This document shows positions 33,047 through 41,042 of a stretch of DNA of 57,104 nt, piece by piece. The stretch comes from Actinomadura kijaniata NBRC 14229. GTDB taxonomy: Bacteria > Actinomycetota > Actinomycetes > Streptosporangiales > Streptosporangiaceae. How positions within the stretch are numbered: position 1 is the stretch's first letter; every line of letters starts with the position of its first letter. Below the pieces are notes generated by a model. That model saw only the letters and a program-made list of their open reading frames with translations. It did no database searches and was not told the origin of the DNA. The stretch spans positions 1 through 57,104 of the forward strand of contig NZ_BCQR01000063.1 of assembly GCF_001552175.1 (NCBI RefSeq), in the 5' to 3' direction. Both the position numbers and the translations under genes were made by a program.

Positions 33047-35235
33047 TCGCGCCCCCGCAGCGTTTCGCCGATGACGCCCCGGGCGCGCAGCTCCGCCACG
33101 TCGTCCGGGGTGAGGCCGAGCAGGCCGGTGAGGATCTCGGTGTTGTGCTGACCGAGGGTGGGAGCGGGCCGGGTGAGCCAGGGCCGGCCGGCTCGCCGTG
33201 CGGATCTGAAGGGCGGACCGGGCAGGTCGAGCGGGCCCGCGACCGGGTGGACGAGGCGCTCGAGGAACCGGCGGTGTTCCAGCTGGGGGTTCGTCGACGC
33301 CTCGGAAGGCGTGAGCACGGGGGCGGCTCGGATTCCCTGGGCGAGGAGGAGGGCGACCGTCTCGTCCCGGTCGCGGTCCCGCAACAGTGCCGAGAGCTCC
33401 TCGTCGATGAGGTCGTGGTCGTCGTCGCGCCCGACCCGTGGTGTCCAGCCGAGCACGGCGGCCAGGTCTCGCCATTGCTCGTCGGTGTCGACGCTGATGG
33501 CGATCCACTGTTCCTCTCCCGCGCAGGCGTAGACACCCCGCGGGACGGCGCGGGCGTCGCGGTTGCCGGTCCGGGTGCGGACCGTTCCGGTGGCGGAGGC
33601 CTCGACGATGGCCTCGGCGGCCACGTTGAGGACCGCCTCGATCATCGGTGCCTCCACGAGAAGCCCCGTTCCCGTGGTGGCGCGTTCGTCCAGGGCGACC
33701 AGCGTGGCGAGCGCGGCGTGCACGCCGGCGATCGGATCGCCGGCCTTGGGGAGCATGGGCGGAAGGTCCGGCTCCCCCGTGATCCACGCCAGTCCGGAGA
33801 CCTGCTCCATGGTCTGGGCGAAGCCGGGCTTGTCCCGCCAGGGGCCGTCCAGGCCGAACGCGGGCATGCGGACGACGACCAGCCGGGGGTTGCGGGCGTG
33901 CAGCCGGTCGGGCGTGAGCCCGAGCTGGTCCAGGACCCGAGGCGTGAAGTTCTCGATCAGAACATCGCTGTTCTCGATGAGGCGTTGCAGCAGGTCGTGC
34001 CCTTCCGGGCGGGTCAGGTCCAGGGTGATCCCGCGCTTGCCGGTGTTGGCGCCGTGGAAGATCGGCCCGTACTCCCACCACTCGTCGGCCTCGGGCCGGA
34101 CGGTGGTGAAGCGCATGGGGTCGGGGCGGCCCGCGGACTCGACCTTGATGACCTCGGCGCCGAGGGCGGCCAGCAGGTGGGTCGCGGACGGGCCGGCCCA
34201 GAAGGCCGTCAGGTCGACGACGCGGACCCCCCGAAGATCGACGAAGCGGGGCCGGCCGGTGCGCGCGGCCGGAGACGCGCCCCGCGGAACCGGACCGCGC
34301 GTCAGCCGGTAGGGGGTGCGAGGCCGCAGGAATCCTTCCGGATGCGGAACGAGGACACCGCGTTCGCGAAAGTGCTCGATCTCCGGCAGGGCGTCGGGGC
34401 CGACCACCGGAGCGGCCGGAACGCGCAGGGCATCGGCGAGTTCGAGGATCTCGGCGACCGTGCGGGGCGTGGTCCAGGCATGGACCGCCTCCAGGAACTC
34501 GGCACGGCGTCGCCGCCTCCCCGCCGCGGTCGCCAGCTCGCCGTCGCCGAGAAGGTCGGGCCGCTCGATCATGACGAGGAAGTTCTGGAACTGCTGGGCC
34601 GTGATAGTGCAGAACCCGACGAAGCCATCCTTGGCCGGTTCGACCGAGGGCAGCTCCACCGAACGGACGGGGCCTTCCCGGTCCGGCGCGCCGAGCTGGT
34701 GGAAGAGGTGACCATAGGTGTTCTGGGTGAGCAGCATCGCCTCCAGCATCGAAACGTCGAGGTGGTCGCCGGCACTGGCCGTGAGCGCCGCGACGGCCGC
34801 GTATCCGGCGGCGGCGTACTCCCCCAGCCGCCCTCCCGCGCAGACCGGTCCCCTGTCGGGCAGTCCTCGTGACGCCGTCGAACCGCACCACGCCTGGAGG
34901 GTGAACTCGTCGGCCGGCAGCCGCGACCACGGCCCGGTGCGTCCGAACGGGGAGATGGAGACCACGAGCAGGTCGGGGTGGGCGGAACGGACAGGGGTGA
35001 GGTCCAGTCCGGTGTCCTCGACGAGCACGTTCTTTCCGGCGGCGTGTGTCGCGACCGTGTGGCCGTCGATCGGCTGCGGACCGACCGATCGTTTGCCGGC
35101 GTGCAGGTGGTGGTGGAACGCCGAACCCGGGTTCTCATGAGCGATCCTGGTCACCGCGGCCCCCGCGTCGGCGAGCAGCTTGCCGCAGTAGCCGCCCGCG
35201 ACGGTGTGGGAGACCTCAAGGACGTTGAGCTTCAT
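33043..35235 (-). CDS. Double-length CaiB/BaiF (family III) CoA transferase
   Basis: A 730-residue protein with two CoA-transferase-III units in one chain (about 1-325 and 333-730). Unit 1 starts LNVLEVSHTVAGGYCGKLLA; unit 2 starts LRGVRVVDLTAFWAGPSATH and contains ALGAEVIKVES. At the position of the nucleophilic Asp (VDVSMQDA in formyl-CoA transferase) both units carry Glu: E165 (LDVSMLEA) and E533 (LVEAPMIEA). It is a paralogue of the 753-residue protein at 42095. It should activate a carboxylic acid as CoA thioester or transfer CoA between pathway acids. ATGA overlaps join it to both neighbours. Confidence 0.92.
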   Translation of the reverse strand: MKLNVLEVSHTVAGGYCGKLLADAGAAVTRIAHENPGSAFHHHLHAGKRSVGPQPIDGHTVATHAAGKNVLVEDTGLDLTPVRSAHPDLLVVSISPFGRTGPWSRLPADEFTLQAWCGSTASRGLPDRGPVCAGGRLGEYAAAGYAAVAALTASAGDHLDVSMLEAMLLTQNTYGHLFHQLGAPDREGPVRSVELPSVEPAKDGFVGFCTITAQQFQNFLVMIERPDLLGDGELATAAGRRRRRAEFLEAVHAWTTPRTVAEILELADALRVPAAPVVGPDALPEIEHFRERGVLVPHPEGFLRPRTPYRLTRGPVPRGASPAARTGRPRFVDLRGVRVVDLTAFWAGPSATHLLAALGAEVIKVESAGRPDPMRFTTVRPEADEWWEYGPIFHGANTGKRGITLDLTRPEGHDLLQRLIENSDVLIENFTPRVLDQLGLTPDRLHARNPRLVVVRMPAFGLDGPWRDKPGFAQTMEQVSGLAWITGEPDLPPMLPKAGDPIAGVHAALATLVALDERATTGTGLLVEAPMIEAVLNVAAEAIVEASATGTVRTRTGNRDARAVPRGVYACAGEEQWIAISVDTDEQWRDLAAVLGWTPRVGRDDDHDLIDEELSALLRDRDRDETVALLLAQGIRAAPVLTPSEASTNPQLEHRRFLERLVHPVAGPLDLPGPPFRSARRAGRPWLTRPAPTLGQHNTEILTGLLGLTPDDVAELRARGVIGETLRGRE

Positions 35236-36419
35236 GACGGGAGCGGGAGCCTGTACAGACGTGCGGCGTTGTCCTGCATGACCCCGCGGACCACACCGGG
35301 GGCGAGTTGGGAGACGGCGGCGCCGGCGACGTCGAGGCTGTCGGGGTACAGGCAGGTCGGGTGGGGGAAGTCGGTCTCGAACAGGACGTTCTCCGGCCCC
35401 ACGCGGTCGATGGTGTGGGCGATGTCGTCGTTCTCGAACCAGAAGCAGGCGTGGATCTGCCGCCGGAAGTACTCGGCCGGCGACAGGGTGAGGTGGTCCA
35501 TGCTGCCGGGCGTGGTCTCGCCGAGCTGGTGTTCGAGGGCCTCCAGGAAGAACGGGATCCAGCCGATGCCGCTCTCCACTGACACGATCTTCAGTCGGGG
35601 GTGCCGTTCGAGTACGCCCGAATAGATGAAGTTGGCCAGGACCCGGGCGTTGGTGAGGTACATCATCGCCGAGCCGACCGCCAGCTTCTGGTCCGGTCCG
35701 AGGCCGGGCCAGGGCGAGGACCCGAACCAGCTGAGGCTGTCATGAGCGGCGCCGATGTGGAAGTTGACCGGCATGTCCAGTCCCGCGCATGCCTCCCACA
35801 GCGGGTCCCAGGCCCGGTCGGAGAAGTCGGGCAGCCCGGCCTCCTGGGGATCGCTGGTCGTGTTGACGCCGCGCAGCCCGAGCGCGTGCATGCGCCGCAC
35901 CTCGTTCACCGAGGCGTCGACGTCCCACCACGGGATCAGCCCCATGGGGAACAGCCGCTGACCGGACGCCTCCTGCAGCTCCGCCATCGCGTCGTTGTAG
36001 AGGGTCGCGCACAGGAGCTTGAGCGTGGGATCGGCGATGGCACCGAAGCGCTGCCCGCCGAAGCCCGCGGTGTTGGGGTAGATGATGTGGGCCCACACAC
36101 CGAGCCGGTCCATGAGTTCGAGGCGCGCCCGGACGTCGTAGGCGGCGGGGGTGATGTCGTCGAACGTCCAGTCGATGAAGTCGGTGCCCCGGCTTCGTTC
36201 CCCGTCCCTGGTTACCACGCCCGAGGCGCCGGCCCGGCCGAGCACGGCGCCGTCGACGACCCATTGCGGGCCGTTGTCGCCGTTGACGACCCGGGGAACC
36301 CGGTCCTCGAAGCCCCTGGGGGCCCGGGAGGTCCACATGTCGTGCGGCTCGGTGATGTGGGTGTCGGCGTCCACGATCCGGAGTTCCCGCAGGAGCTCGG
36401 GGGTTTTGTTTGACGGCAT
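35232..36419 (-). CDS. Amidohydrolase 2 family metal-dependent hydrolase
   Basis: A 395-residue amidohydrolase-2 protein (PF04909). The N-terminal metal motif is RIVDADTHITEP, the form found in mycobacterial/rhodococcal members; later marks are NFHIGAA, VSVESGIGWIPFFLEALEHQ and NVLFETDFPHPT with the conserved Asp. The ATG at 36419 begins MPSNKTPELL; the frame is open upstream but without homology. Length matches the large subgroup often found beside LLM oxidoreductases, as here, where the LLM gene is 32 bases upstream. A ring-opening hydrolysis or decarboxylation step is likely (inference). Confidence 0.9.
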   Translation of the reverse strand: MPSNKTPELLRELRIVDADTHITEPHDMWTSRAPRGFEDRVPRVVNGDNGPQWVVDGAVLGRAGASGVVTRDGERSRGTDFIDWTFDDITPAAYDVRARLELMDRLGVWAHIIYPNTAGFGGQRFGAIADPTLKLLCATLYNDAMAELQEASGQRLFPMGLIPWWDVDASVNEVRRMHALGLRGVNTTSDPQEAGLPDFSDRAWDPLWEACAGLDMPVNFHIGAAHDSLSWFGSSPWPGLGPDQKLAVGSAMMYLTNARVLANFIYSGVLERHPRLKIVSVESGIGWIPFFLEALEHQLGETTPGSMDHLTLSPAEYFRRQIHACFWFENDDIAHTIDRVGPENVLFETDFPHPTCLYPDSLDVAGAAVSQLAPGVVRGVMQDNAARLYRLPLPS

Positions 36420-36451
36420 GTTCGATGGTGCCTTTCCGGGAAGGGGGCGGT

Positions 36452-37702
36452 TCAGCCCTGGAACTCGGGGATGACCTTGGTGGCGAACAGCTCCAGGTTG
36501 CGCTTGACCGTGTCGAGCGGCAGCACCCCCTGCTGTCCCTGCATGAACAGGCCGAACCACTCCAGGTCGGGCATCCGGTCCAGCATCCGCTGGATGCCGC
36601 GTTTCACGTCGTCCGGGCCGCCGATCAGCGCCATCTCCACCTCGGACATGCGCTTGAAGTCGCCCTTCTCCGGGCTGATCGGCGTGTACCGGTCGTCCTC
36701 CCTGGTGCGAAGGACTTCCAGGTAGCCGAACGGGCCGAAGAAGGAGGCGAAGTCCTTCTGCATGCCCTTGCCATAGATGGACACCGCCTCTTCGCGGCTG
36801 CCCGCCATGCCCACCATCTTGAGGATGCCGGTGTGCTCGCCGAGCTTGTAGTCCTTGCCCTGCTTGGCGCATTCGTCCTGGTAGAGCTTGGCCTTGGCGG
36901 CGTGCTCGTCCGGGTTGGGCGTGAACATCCAGGGCAGGATGCCCTCCTGCGCCGCCCGGATGACCGACCGGTCCGAGACGGTGAACGGCTGCCACAGTTC
37001 GGGGTGCGGGTTCTGGTAGGGCTTGGGGCAGACCGAGACCGCCCGGACGACGCCGTCGTCGTCGATCTCGCCGGGGGCGCCGAAGGTGCGGGTCCACTCG
37101 GCGGCGGGCCAGCCCTCGATGCCGCCGTACGGGCTGGGGATCTCGTAGTCCAGCACGTCGCTGCGGTAGCGGAGGGTGTCGTTCTCCCACGCCATCTTCA
37201 TGATCTTCAGCACCTCGCCGAAGACGTCGAAGTTGCGGTCGTCGGACCTGGAGCCGTCGGACCGGGCCGCTCCGGCGTGCCAGCGCTGGCCCAGGACGTT
37301 CATCCAGCGGTTCTGGTAACCGCGGGCCACGCCCAGGCGCAGTCGGCCTTTGGAGAAGTGGTCCAGCAGCGCCACGTCCTCGGCGGCGCGGATCGGGTCC
37401 CAGGCGGGCAGCACCAGGCCGAGGGGGGCCAGCAGGATGCGTTCGGTGCGGGCGGCCAGGTCGGTGAGGAACATCAGCGGGTTGACCGAGAACTCGAAGC
37501 CCTCGGAGTGGAAGTGGTGCTCGGTCATCATCAGGGCGTCGAAGCCGACGCGGTCGGCGTGCACGGCGATCTCGCGCACCTCGTGCAGCAGCTGCTGGTA
37601 CGACTCCACATCACGCCCGATGGGCCGCTTGGCCTTGGCGTTCTCCTCGGCCGCCCAGCCCGATCCAGGGATCTGCGGGTTCATGAAGATGGCGAATTTC
37701 AT
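36452..37702 (-). CDS. LLM class flavin-dependent oxidoreductase
   Basis: A 416-residue luciferase-like monooxygenase. MKFAIFMNPQIPGSGWAAEE opens the protein, followed by ADRVGFDALMMTEHHF, PLGLVLPAWDPIRAAEDVAL, HFSKGRLRLGVARGYQN and a C-terminal MLDRMPDLEWFGLFMQG. It should use FMN or F420 to oxygenate or oxidise a substrate, for example a Baeyer-Villiger or hydroxylation step. First gene of the minus-strand six-gene operon; its promoter region carries operator site 4. A collapsed paralogue lies at 26259-26535. The ATG at 37702 is preceded by AGGAGAAC. Confidence 0.93.
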   Translation of the reverse strand: MKFAIFMNPQIPGSGWAAEENAKAKRPIGRDVESYQQLLHEVREIAVHADRVGFDALMMTEHHFHSEGFEFSVNPLMFLTDLAARTERILLAPLGLVLPAWDPIRAAEDVALLDHFSKGRLRLGVARGYQNRWMNVLGQRWHAGAARSDGSRSDDRNFDVFGEVLKIMKMAWENDTLRYRSDVLDYEIPSPYGGIEGWPAAEWTRTFGAPGEIDDDGVVRAVSVCPKPYQNPHPELWQPFTVSDRSVIRAAQEGILPWMFTPNPDEHAAKAKLYQDECAKQGKDYKLGEHTGILKMVGMAGSREEAVSIYGKGMQKDFASFFGPFGYLEVLRTREDDRYTPISPEKGDFKRMSEVEMALIGGPDDVKRGIQRMLDRMPDLEWFGLFMQGQQGVLPLDTVKRNLELFATKVIPEFQG

Positions 37703-37850
37703 TGCTGTTCTCCTCGGATCAGAGGGCGATGAGGACGCGCACGATCACCGGGTCCGCTCCGCCGTCACGTCGGTGACCCCAAGGGCTTCCCGAACTCCCG
37801 CGGCGGTGCCGCGCGCATCGTCCCCATGCCGCCGTGGCCTCCTCCGGGCC

Positions 37851-37879
37851 TTGTCCGACTCCCGTCCCAGTGATACTTA
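37851..37879 (+). promoter_or_regulatory. Candidate promoter of the DegT-like gene
   Basis: -35 TTGTCC (37851-37856), a 17-bp spacer and -10 TACTTA (37874-37879). Putative operator site 4 (37886-37900) would lie at the transcription start. On the opposite strand TATAGT (complement of 37893-37898) inside the operator could be the -10 of the LLM operon. Confidence 0.55.
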
Positions 37880-37885
37880 TCTCTA

Positions 37886-37900
37886 CTTAGAGACTATAAG
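37886..37900. promoter_or_regulatory. Putative TetR operator, site 4 (LLM/DegT divergent region)
   Basis: CTTAGAGACTATAAG; on the minus strand CTTATAGTCTCTAAG, a near-perfect dyad (six of seven arm positions) and the best copy of the motif. A second short palindrome CTCTA-CT-TAGAG (37881-37892) overlaps it. It can control both the LLM operon and the DegT gene. Confidence 0.65.
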
Positions 37901-37933
37901 CAAGAGCTGAATACCAAAAAGAAGGGCCGGGCG

Positions 37934-39151
37934 ATGACGGAACCGCGACGCGTCACCTACTCCGCCGCCGTGTACGACCACCACGAGATCGACGCTGTGG
38001 CCGGGGTGCTCACCGAGGGGCAGAACGGGCTGCGGATCGGCCCGCACGTCGCCGAGATGGAGCGGCTGGTGGCCGGGCTGTTCGGCAAGAGGCGCGGCGT
38101 GATGGTGAGCTCGGGCTCGGCGGCGCTGTTCCTCGCCGTGGAACTGCTGGACCTTCCCGCCGGATCCGAGGTCATCACCTCGCCCCTGACGTTCTCCACG
38201 GACCTGTCGGCTCTGGTGCGCGCCGGCCTGGTCCCCGTCTTCGTCGACGTCGAACCCGACACCTTCAACATCGACGTCAGCCGGATCGAGGAGATGGTCA
38301 CCGCCCGGACCCGGGCGATCCTGGTCCCCAACCTCGCCGGCAACGCGCCGGACTGGGACGAGATCCGGGACGTCGCGGACCGGCACGGGCTCCGGGTGGT
38401 CGAGGATTCCTGCGACGCCCTGGGCGCCACCCTGCGGGGCACTCCGACCGGGCTGCGCTCCGACATCTCCGTGACGAGCTTCTCGCTGTCGCACATCGTC
38501 ACCGCGGCCGGCCAGGGCGGAATGGTCCTGCTCGACGATGCCGACCTGGCCGATCGCTGCCTTGCGCTGCGCGGCTGGGGCCGCCGCTCGGAGGTGCGGC
38601 TCTACGGCTCCGGGCAGGGGGCCGAACGCGCCTTCCGCACCGACCTCGACGGCGTCCGCTACGACGACATGTTCATCTTCGACGAGCTCGGCTGGAACTT
38701 CCTGCCCACCGAGCTGTGCGCGGCCTTCGGCGTCCAACAGGTGCACAGGCTTCCCGAGAACGTTGCGCGCCGCCAGCGCAATTTCGCCCTCTACACCGAG
38801 GCGCTCGCCCGGCACCCGGAGTTCTTCGTCCCGCCGCGCCAGACCGACGGCCTGGACACCGCCTGGCTCTGCTACTGCTTCCTCATCCGCCCGGACGCCG
38901 GGTTCGACCGCGCCGACCTACAGGCGTTCCTCGAACCGCGCGGCGTCGACACCCGCACGGTCTGGACGGGCAACGCGGCCCGCCAGCCCTTCCTGAAGAA
39001 CGTCACGTTCCGGCAGCCGGACTCCGGCCTGCCGAACGCCGACGCGGTGCTGGAGCGAGGCGTGCTCATCTCCTGCAGCCATGGGCTCACCGACGAGCAG
39101 ATCGCCTACGTCGGCGACCAGATCGACGCCTTCGTGGCCGGCAGGCGCTGA
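37934..39151 (+). CDS. DegT/DnrJ/EryC1/StrS-fold protein with His in place of the PLP lysine
   Basis: A 405-residue fold-type I PLP protein of the DegT family. The PLP-binding Asp 158 is present (VVEDSCDALGA), but the Schiff-base Lys is replaced by His 187 in SFSLSHIVTAAGQGGMV. The same Lys-to-His change defines the 3-dehydratases ColD (GDP-4-keto-6-deoxymannose) and E1/RfbH/DdhC, which use PMP to remove a hydroxyl. ELGWNFLPTELCAAFG corresponds to the family GYNxKxTxxQAA segment. The C-x57-C-x-C-x7-C iron-sulfur pattern of E1 is not seen, although C313-x-C315 occurs. No sugar-nucleotide genes are near. It is divergent from the LLM operon, shares operator site 4, and is convergent with a MarR gene. 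Confidence 0.88.
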   Translation: MTEPRRVTYSAAVYDHHEIDAVAGVLTEGQNGLRIGPHVAEMERLVAGLFGKRRGVMVSSGSAALFLAVELLDLPAGSEVITSPLTFSTDLSALVRAGLVPVFVDVEPDTFNIDVSRIEEMVTARTRAILVPNLAGNAPDWDEIRDVADRHGLRVVEDSCDALGATLRGTPTGLRSDISVTSFSLSHIVTAAGQGGMVLLDDADLADRCLALRGWGRRSEVRLYGSGQGAERAFRTDLDGVRYDDMFIFDELGWNFLPTELCAAFGVQQVHRLPENVARRQRNFALYTEALARHPEFFVPPRQTDGLDTAWLCYCFLIRPDAGFDRADLQAFLEPRGVDTRTVWTGNAARQPFLKNVTFRQPDSGLPNADAVLERGVLISCSHGLTDEQIAYVGDQIDAFVAGRR

Positions 39152-39167
39152 GATGGCCGGGCGCCCG

Positions 39168-39638
39168 TCATGGCTGGAACGAGGCGCGGACGGCCTGCGC
39201 GAAGCGGCTCAGCAGGTCGCCGAACTCGGTGACATCGCGGTCGGGCCAGTCCTTCAGGACCTCCCCGAGCATCGCCACGCTGGTCTCGTTGAGCCGGTCC
39301 ATGGCGCGGTGCCCCGCCGGGGTCAAGGTGATGGAGACCGCGCGCAGGTCCCCCGGTTCCGTCGTCCGTTCGACGAGCCCGCCGGCCACCATGCGCGCCA
39401 GGACCTTGCTCACGTTGGAGGCGCTGGTGTGCGTCAGCTGCGCCAGGGAGGACGGGCGGGCGGTGCCGCCCGCACGCTTGAGCTCCAGCAGGAGGGTCAT
39501 GGTCGCGGCGTCGACGTCCACCCCGGCGCGCTCGATGATCAGGTCCTGCATCCCCACCGCGGTCCACCGGCCGAGGATCAGGCCGAACGCCTCGAGGATC
39601 TGAACCAGGCCCGGCTCCGGACCGGTCGGTGAAGTCAT
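39168..39638 (-). CDS. MarR family transcriptional regulator
   Basis: A 156-residue winged-helix repressor of normal MarR size. The DNA-binding core is LELKRAGGTARPSSLAQLT, HTSASNVSKVLARMVAGGLV and ERTTEPGDLRAVSITLT, including the wing with the conserved Asp-x-Arg (DLRA). The ATG at 39638 has a GAGGGAAG-like ribosome-binding region upstream. It is divergent from the long acyl-CoA operon that starts at 39846. A 13-bp palindrome lies 43 bases upstream of its start in the shared region, so it probably represses itself and perhaps the operon, with a CoA thioester or acid as ligand. Confidence 0.93.
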   Translation of the reverse strand: MTSPTGPEPGLVQILEAFGLILGRWTAVGMQDLIIERAGVDVDAATMTLLLELKRAGGTARPSSLAQLTHTSASNVSKVLARMVAGGLVERTTEPGDLRAVSITLTPAGHRAMDRLNETSVAMLGEVLKDWPDRDVTEFGDLLSRFAQAVRASFQP

Positions 39639-39680
39639 GGCCGCCGAACTCTTCCCTCGGGCACGAGCGGGACATTAAAG

Positions 39681-39693
39681 TGTCGATTCGACA
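39681..39693. promoter_or_regulatory. Candidate MarR operator
   Basis: TGTCGA-T-TCGACA is a perfect palindrome in the 207-bp gap between the MarR gene and the acyl-CoA operon. On the minus strand it lies upstream of TTTAAT (a possible -10). On the plus strand its TTCGAC half could be a -35 with CATATC 18 bases on. Confidence 0.6.
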
Positions 39694-39845
39694 TAGTTTC
39701 CATCCGACAGCATATCAGAGGCGCTGACCGAAGACCGCTCAGCGGGAGCGTGACGTCGCCCACGGGCCGGAGCCTAACCGGCCTCGGATCCGCACCCCGG
39801 TCACCGCCCGAACTCCCTGCCCGAACCGTAGACGGACGGATCTGG

Positions 39846-41030
39846 ATGTATCTGGAGTACACCCCCGAGCAGATCGCCCTCCGCGACGAGCTGCGCGCCT
39901 ACTTCGACCGGCTGATGACACCGGAGAGACGCCATGCCCTACGCGACGGCTACTCGGTGCCGGAGGCCACCACCGTCTACCGCGAGGTGGTCCGCCAGCT
40001 CGGCAAGGACGGCTGGCTGGGAATCGGGTGGCCCCGGGAGCTCGGCGGCCAGGGCCGCACCATGACGGAACAGGCGATCTTCGCCGAGGAGGCCGCCCGG
40101 TTCAGCGTGCCCACGCCGCTGCTGACGATCAACAGCGTCGGCCCGGCCATCGCGGCGTACGGCACCGAGGAGCAGAAGGCCACCCTGCTTCCCGCGATCC
40201 TGGCCGGGGAGGCCCACTTCGCCATCGGCTACTCCGAGCCGGAAGCCGGCACGGACCTCGCCTCACTGCGGACCCGGGCCGTCCGGGACGGCGACTCCTA
40301 CGTCATCAACGGCCAGAAGCTGTGGACCGGGATGATGGAGGCCGCCGACTACATCTGGCTCGCCGCGCGCACCGATCCGAAGGCTCCCCGGCACCAGGGC
40401 ATCTCGGTGTTCCTGATACCGCGTCACACCCGGGGCATCCATTCCACCCGGTTGCGCACCCTCGGGGACCATTCGGTCGCATCCGTCGCGTTCGACGAGG
40501 TCAGGGTGCCACTGGACGCCTGCATCGGCGGTGAGAACAAGGGCTGGGCCCTGATCACCGGTCAGCTCAACTTCGAACGGATCGCGCTGGTGCCCTCGGC
40601 GGGGCTCGCCGCCCAGCTCGAACGCGCGATCGCCTGGGCCGCCGATGAGACGTCACCGGGCGGCGAACGCCTCCTCGACCGGCCCTCGGCGCGGATGGCG
40701 CTGGCGCGGGCCCGCGCCAAGGTGGAATTCCTGAGGCTGCTCAACGCCAAGGCGGCCGCCGCCGTCGACGCCGAGCGGCTCGCCCCGGCCACCGCCTCCG
40801 CCGCCAAGGTGTTCGGCAGCCAGCTCCATGTCGAGCTGAACGACGCCCTCCTGGAGCTGGCCGGGCGCCGCGGCTACCTGACCCGCGGCGCCCCCGGCGC
40901 GGTCCTGGACGGCGGACCCGCCAAGGCGTTCCGGTCCGTGCACGTCATGACCTTCACCGGTGGCGCCAACGAGATCCAGCGCGACCTCATCGCGCAGCTC
41001 GGCCTCGGCCTCCCCCGTACCGGACGTTAG
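39846..41030 (+). CDS. Acyl-CoA dehydrogenase (FadE-like, subunit 1)
   Basis: A 394-residue FAD-dependent acyl-CoA dehydrogenase introducing an alpha,beta double bond. The start ATG 39846 opens MYLEYTPEQIALRDELRAYF; the frame is open upstream without homology. Family marks are GIGWPRELGGQGRTMTEQ, AIGYSEPEAGTDLASLRTRA, VINGQKLWTG and the C-terminal FTGGANEIQRDLIAQ plus LGLPR. It is followed after 12 bases by a shorter acyl-CoA dehydrogenase, the arrangement of heterotetrameric ChsE-type enzymes in steroid degradation. First gene of an 11-gene plus-strand operon reaching 52599. Confidence 0.92.
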   Translation: MYLEYTPEQIALRDELRAYFDRLMTPERRHALRDGYSVPEATTVYREVVRQLGKDGWLGIGWPRELGGQGRTMTEQAIFAEEAARFSVPTPLLTINSVGPAIAAYGTEEQKATLLPAILAGEAHFAIGYSEPEAGTDLASLRTRAVRDGDSYVINGQKLWTGMMEAADYIWLAARTDPKAPRHQGISVFLIPRHTRGIHSTRLRTLGDHSVASVAFDEVRVPLDACIGGENKGWALITGQLNFERIALVPSAGLAAQLERAIAWAADETSPGGERLLDRPSARMALARARAKVEFLRLLNAKAAAAVDAERLAPATASAAKVFGSQLHVELNDALLELAGRRGYLTRGAPGAVLDGGPAKAFRSVHVMTFTGGANEIQRDLIAQLGLGLPRTGR

Positions 41031-41042
41031 GAGAGCAGAAGG

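Noticed and set aside
34978..35625. Plus-strand open frame opposite the CoA transferase start
   Set aside because: Shadow of two coupled minus-strand genes with clear domains.
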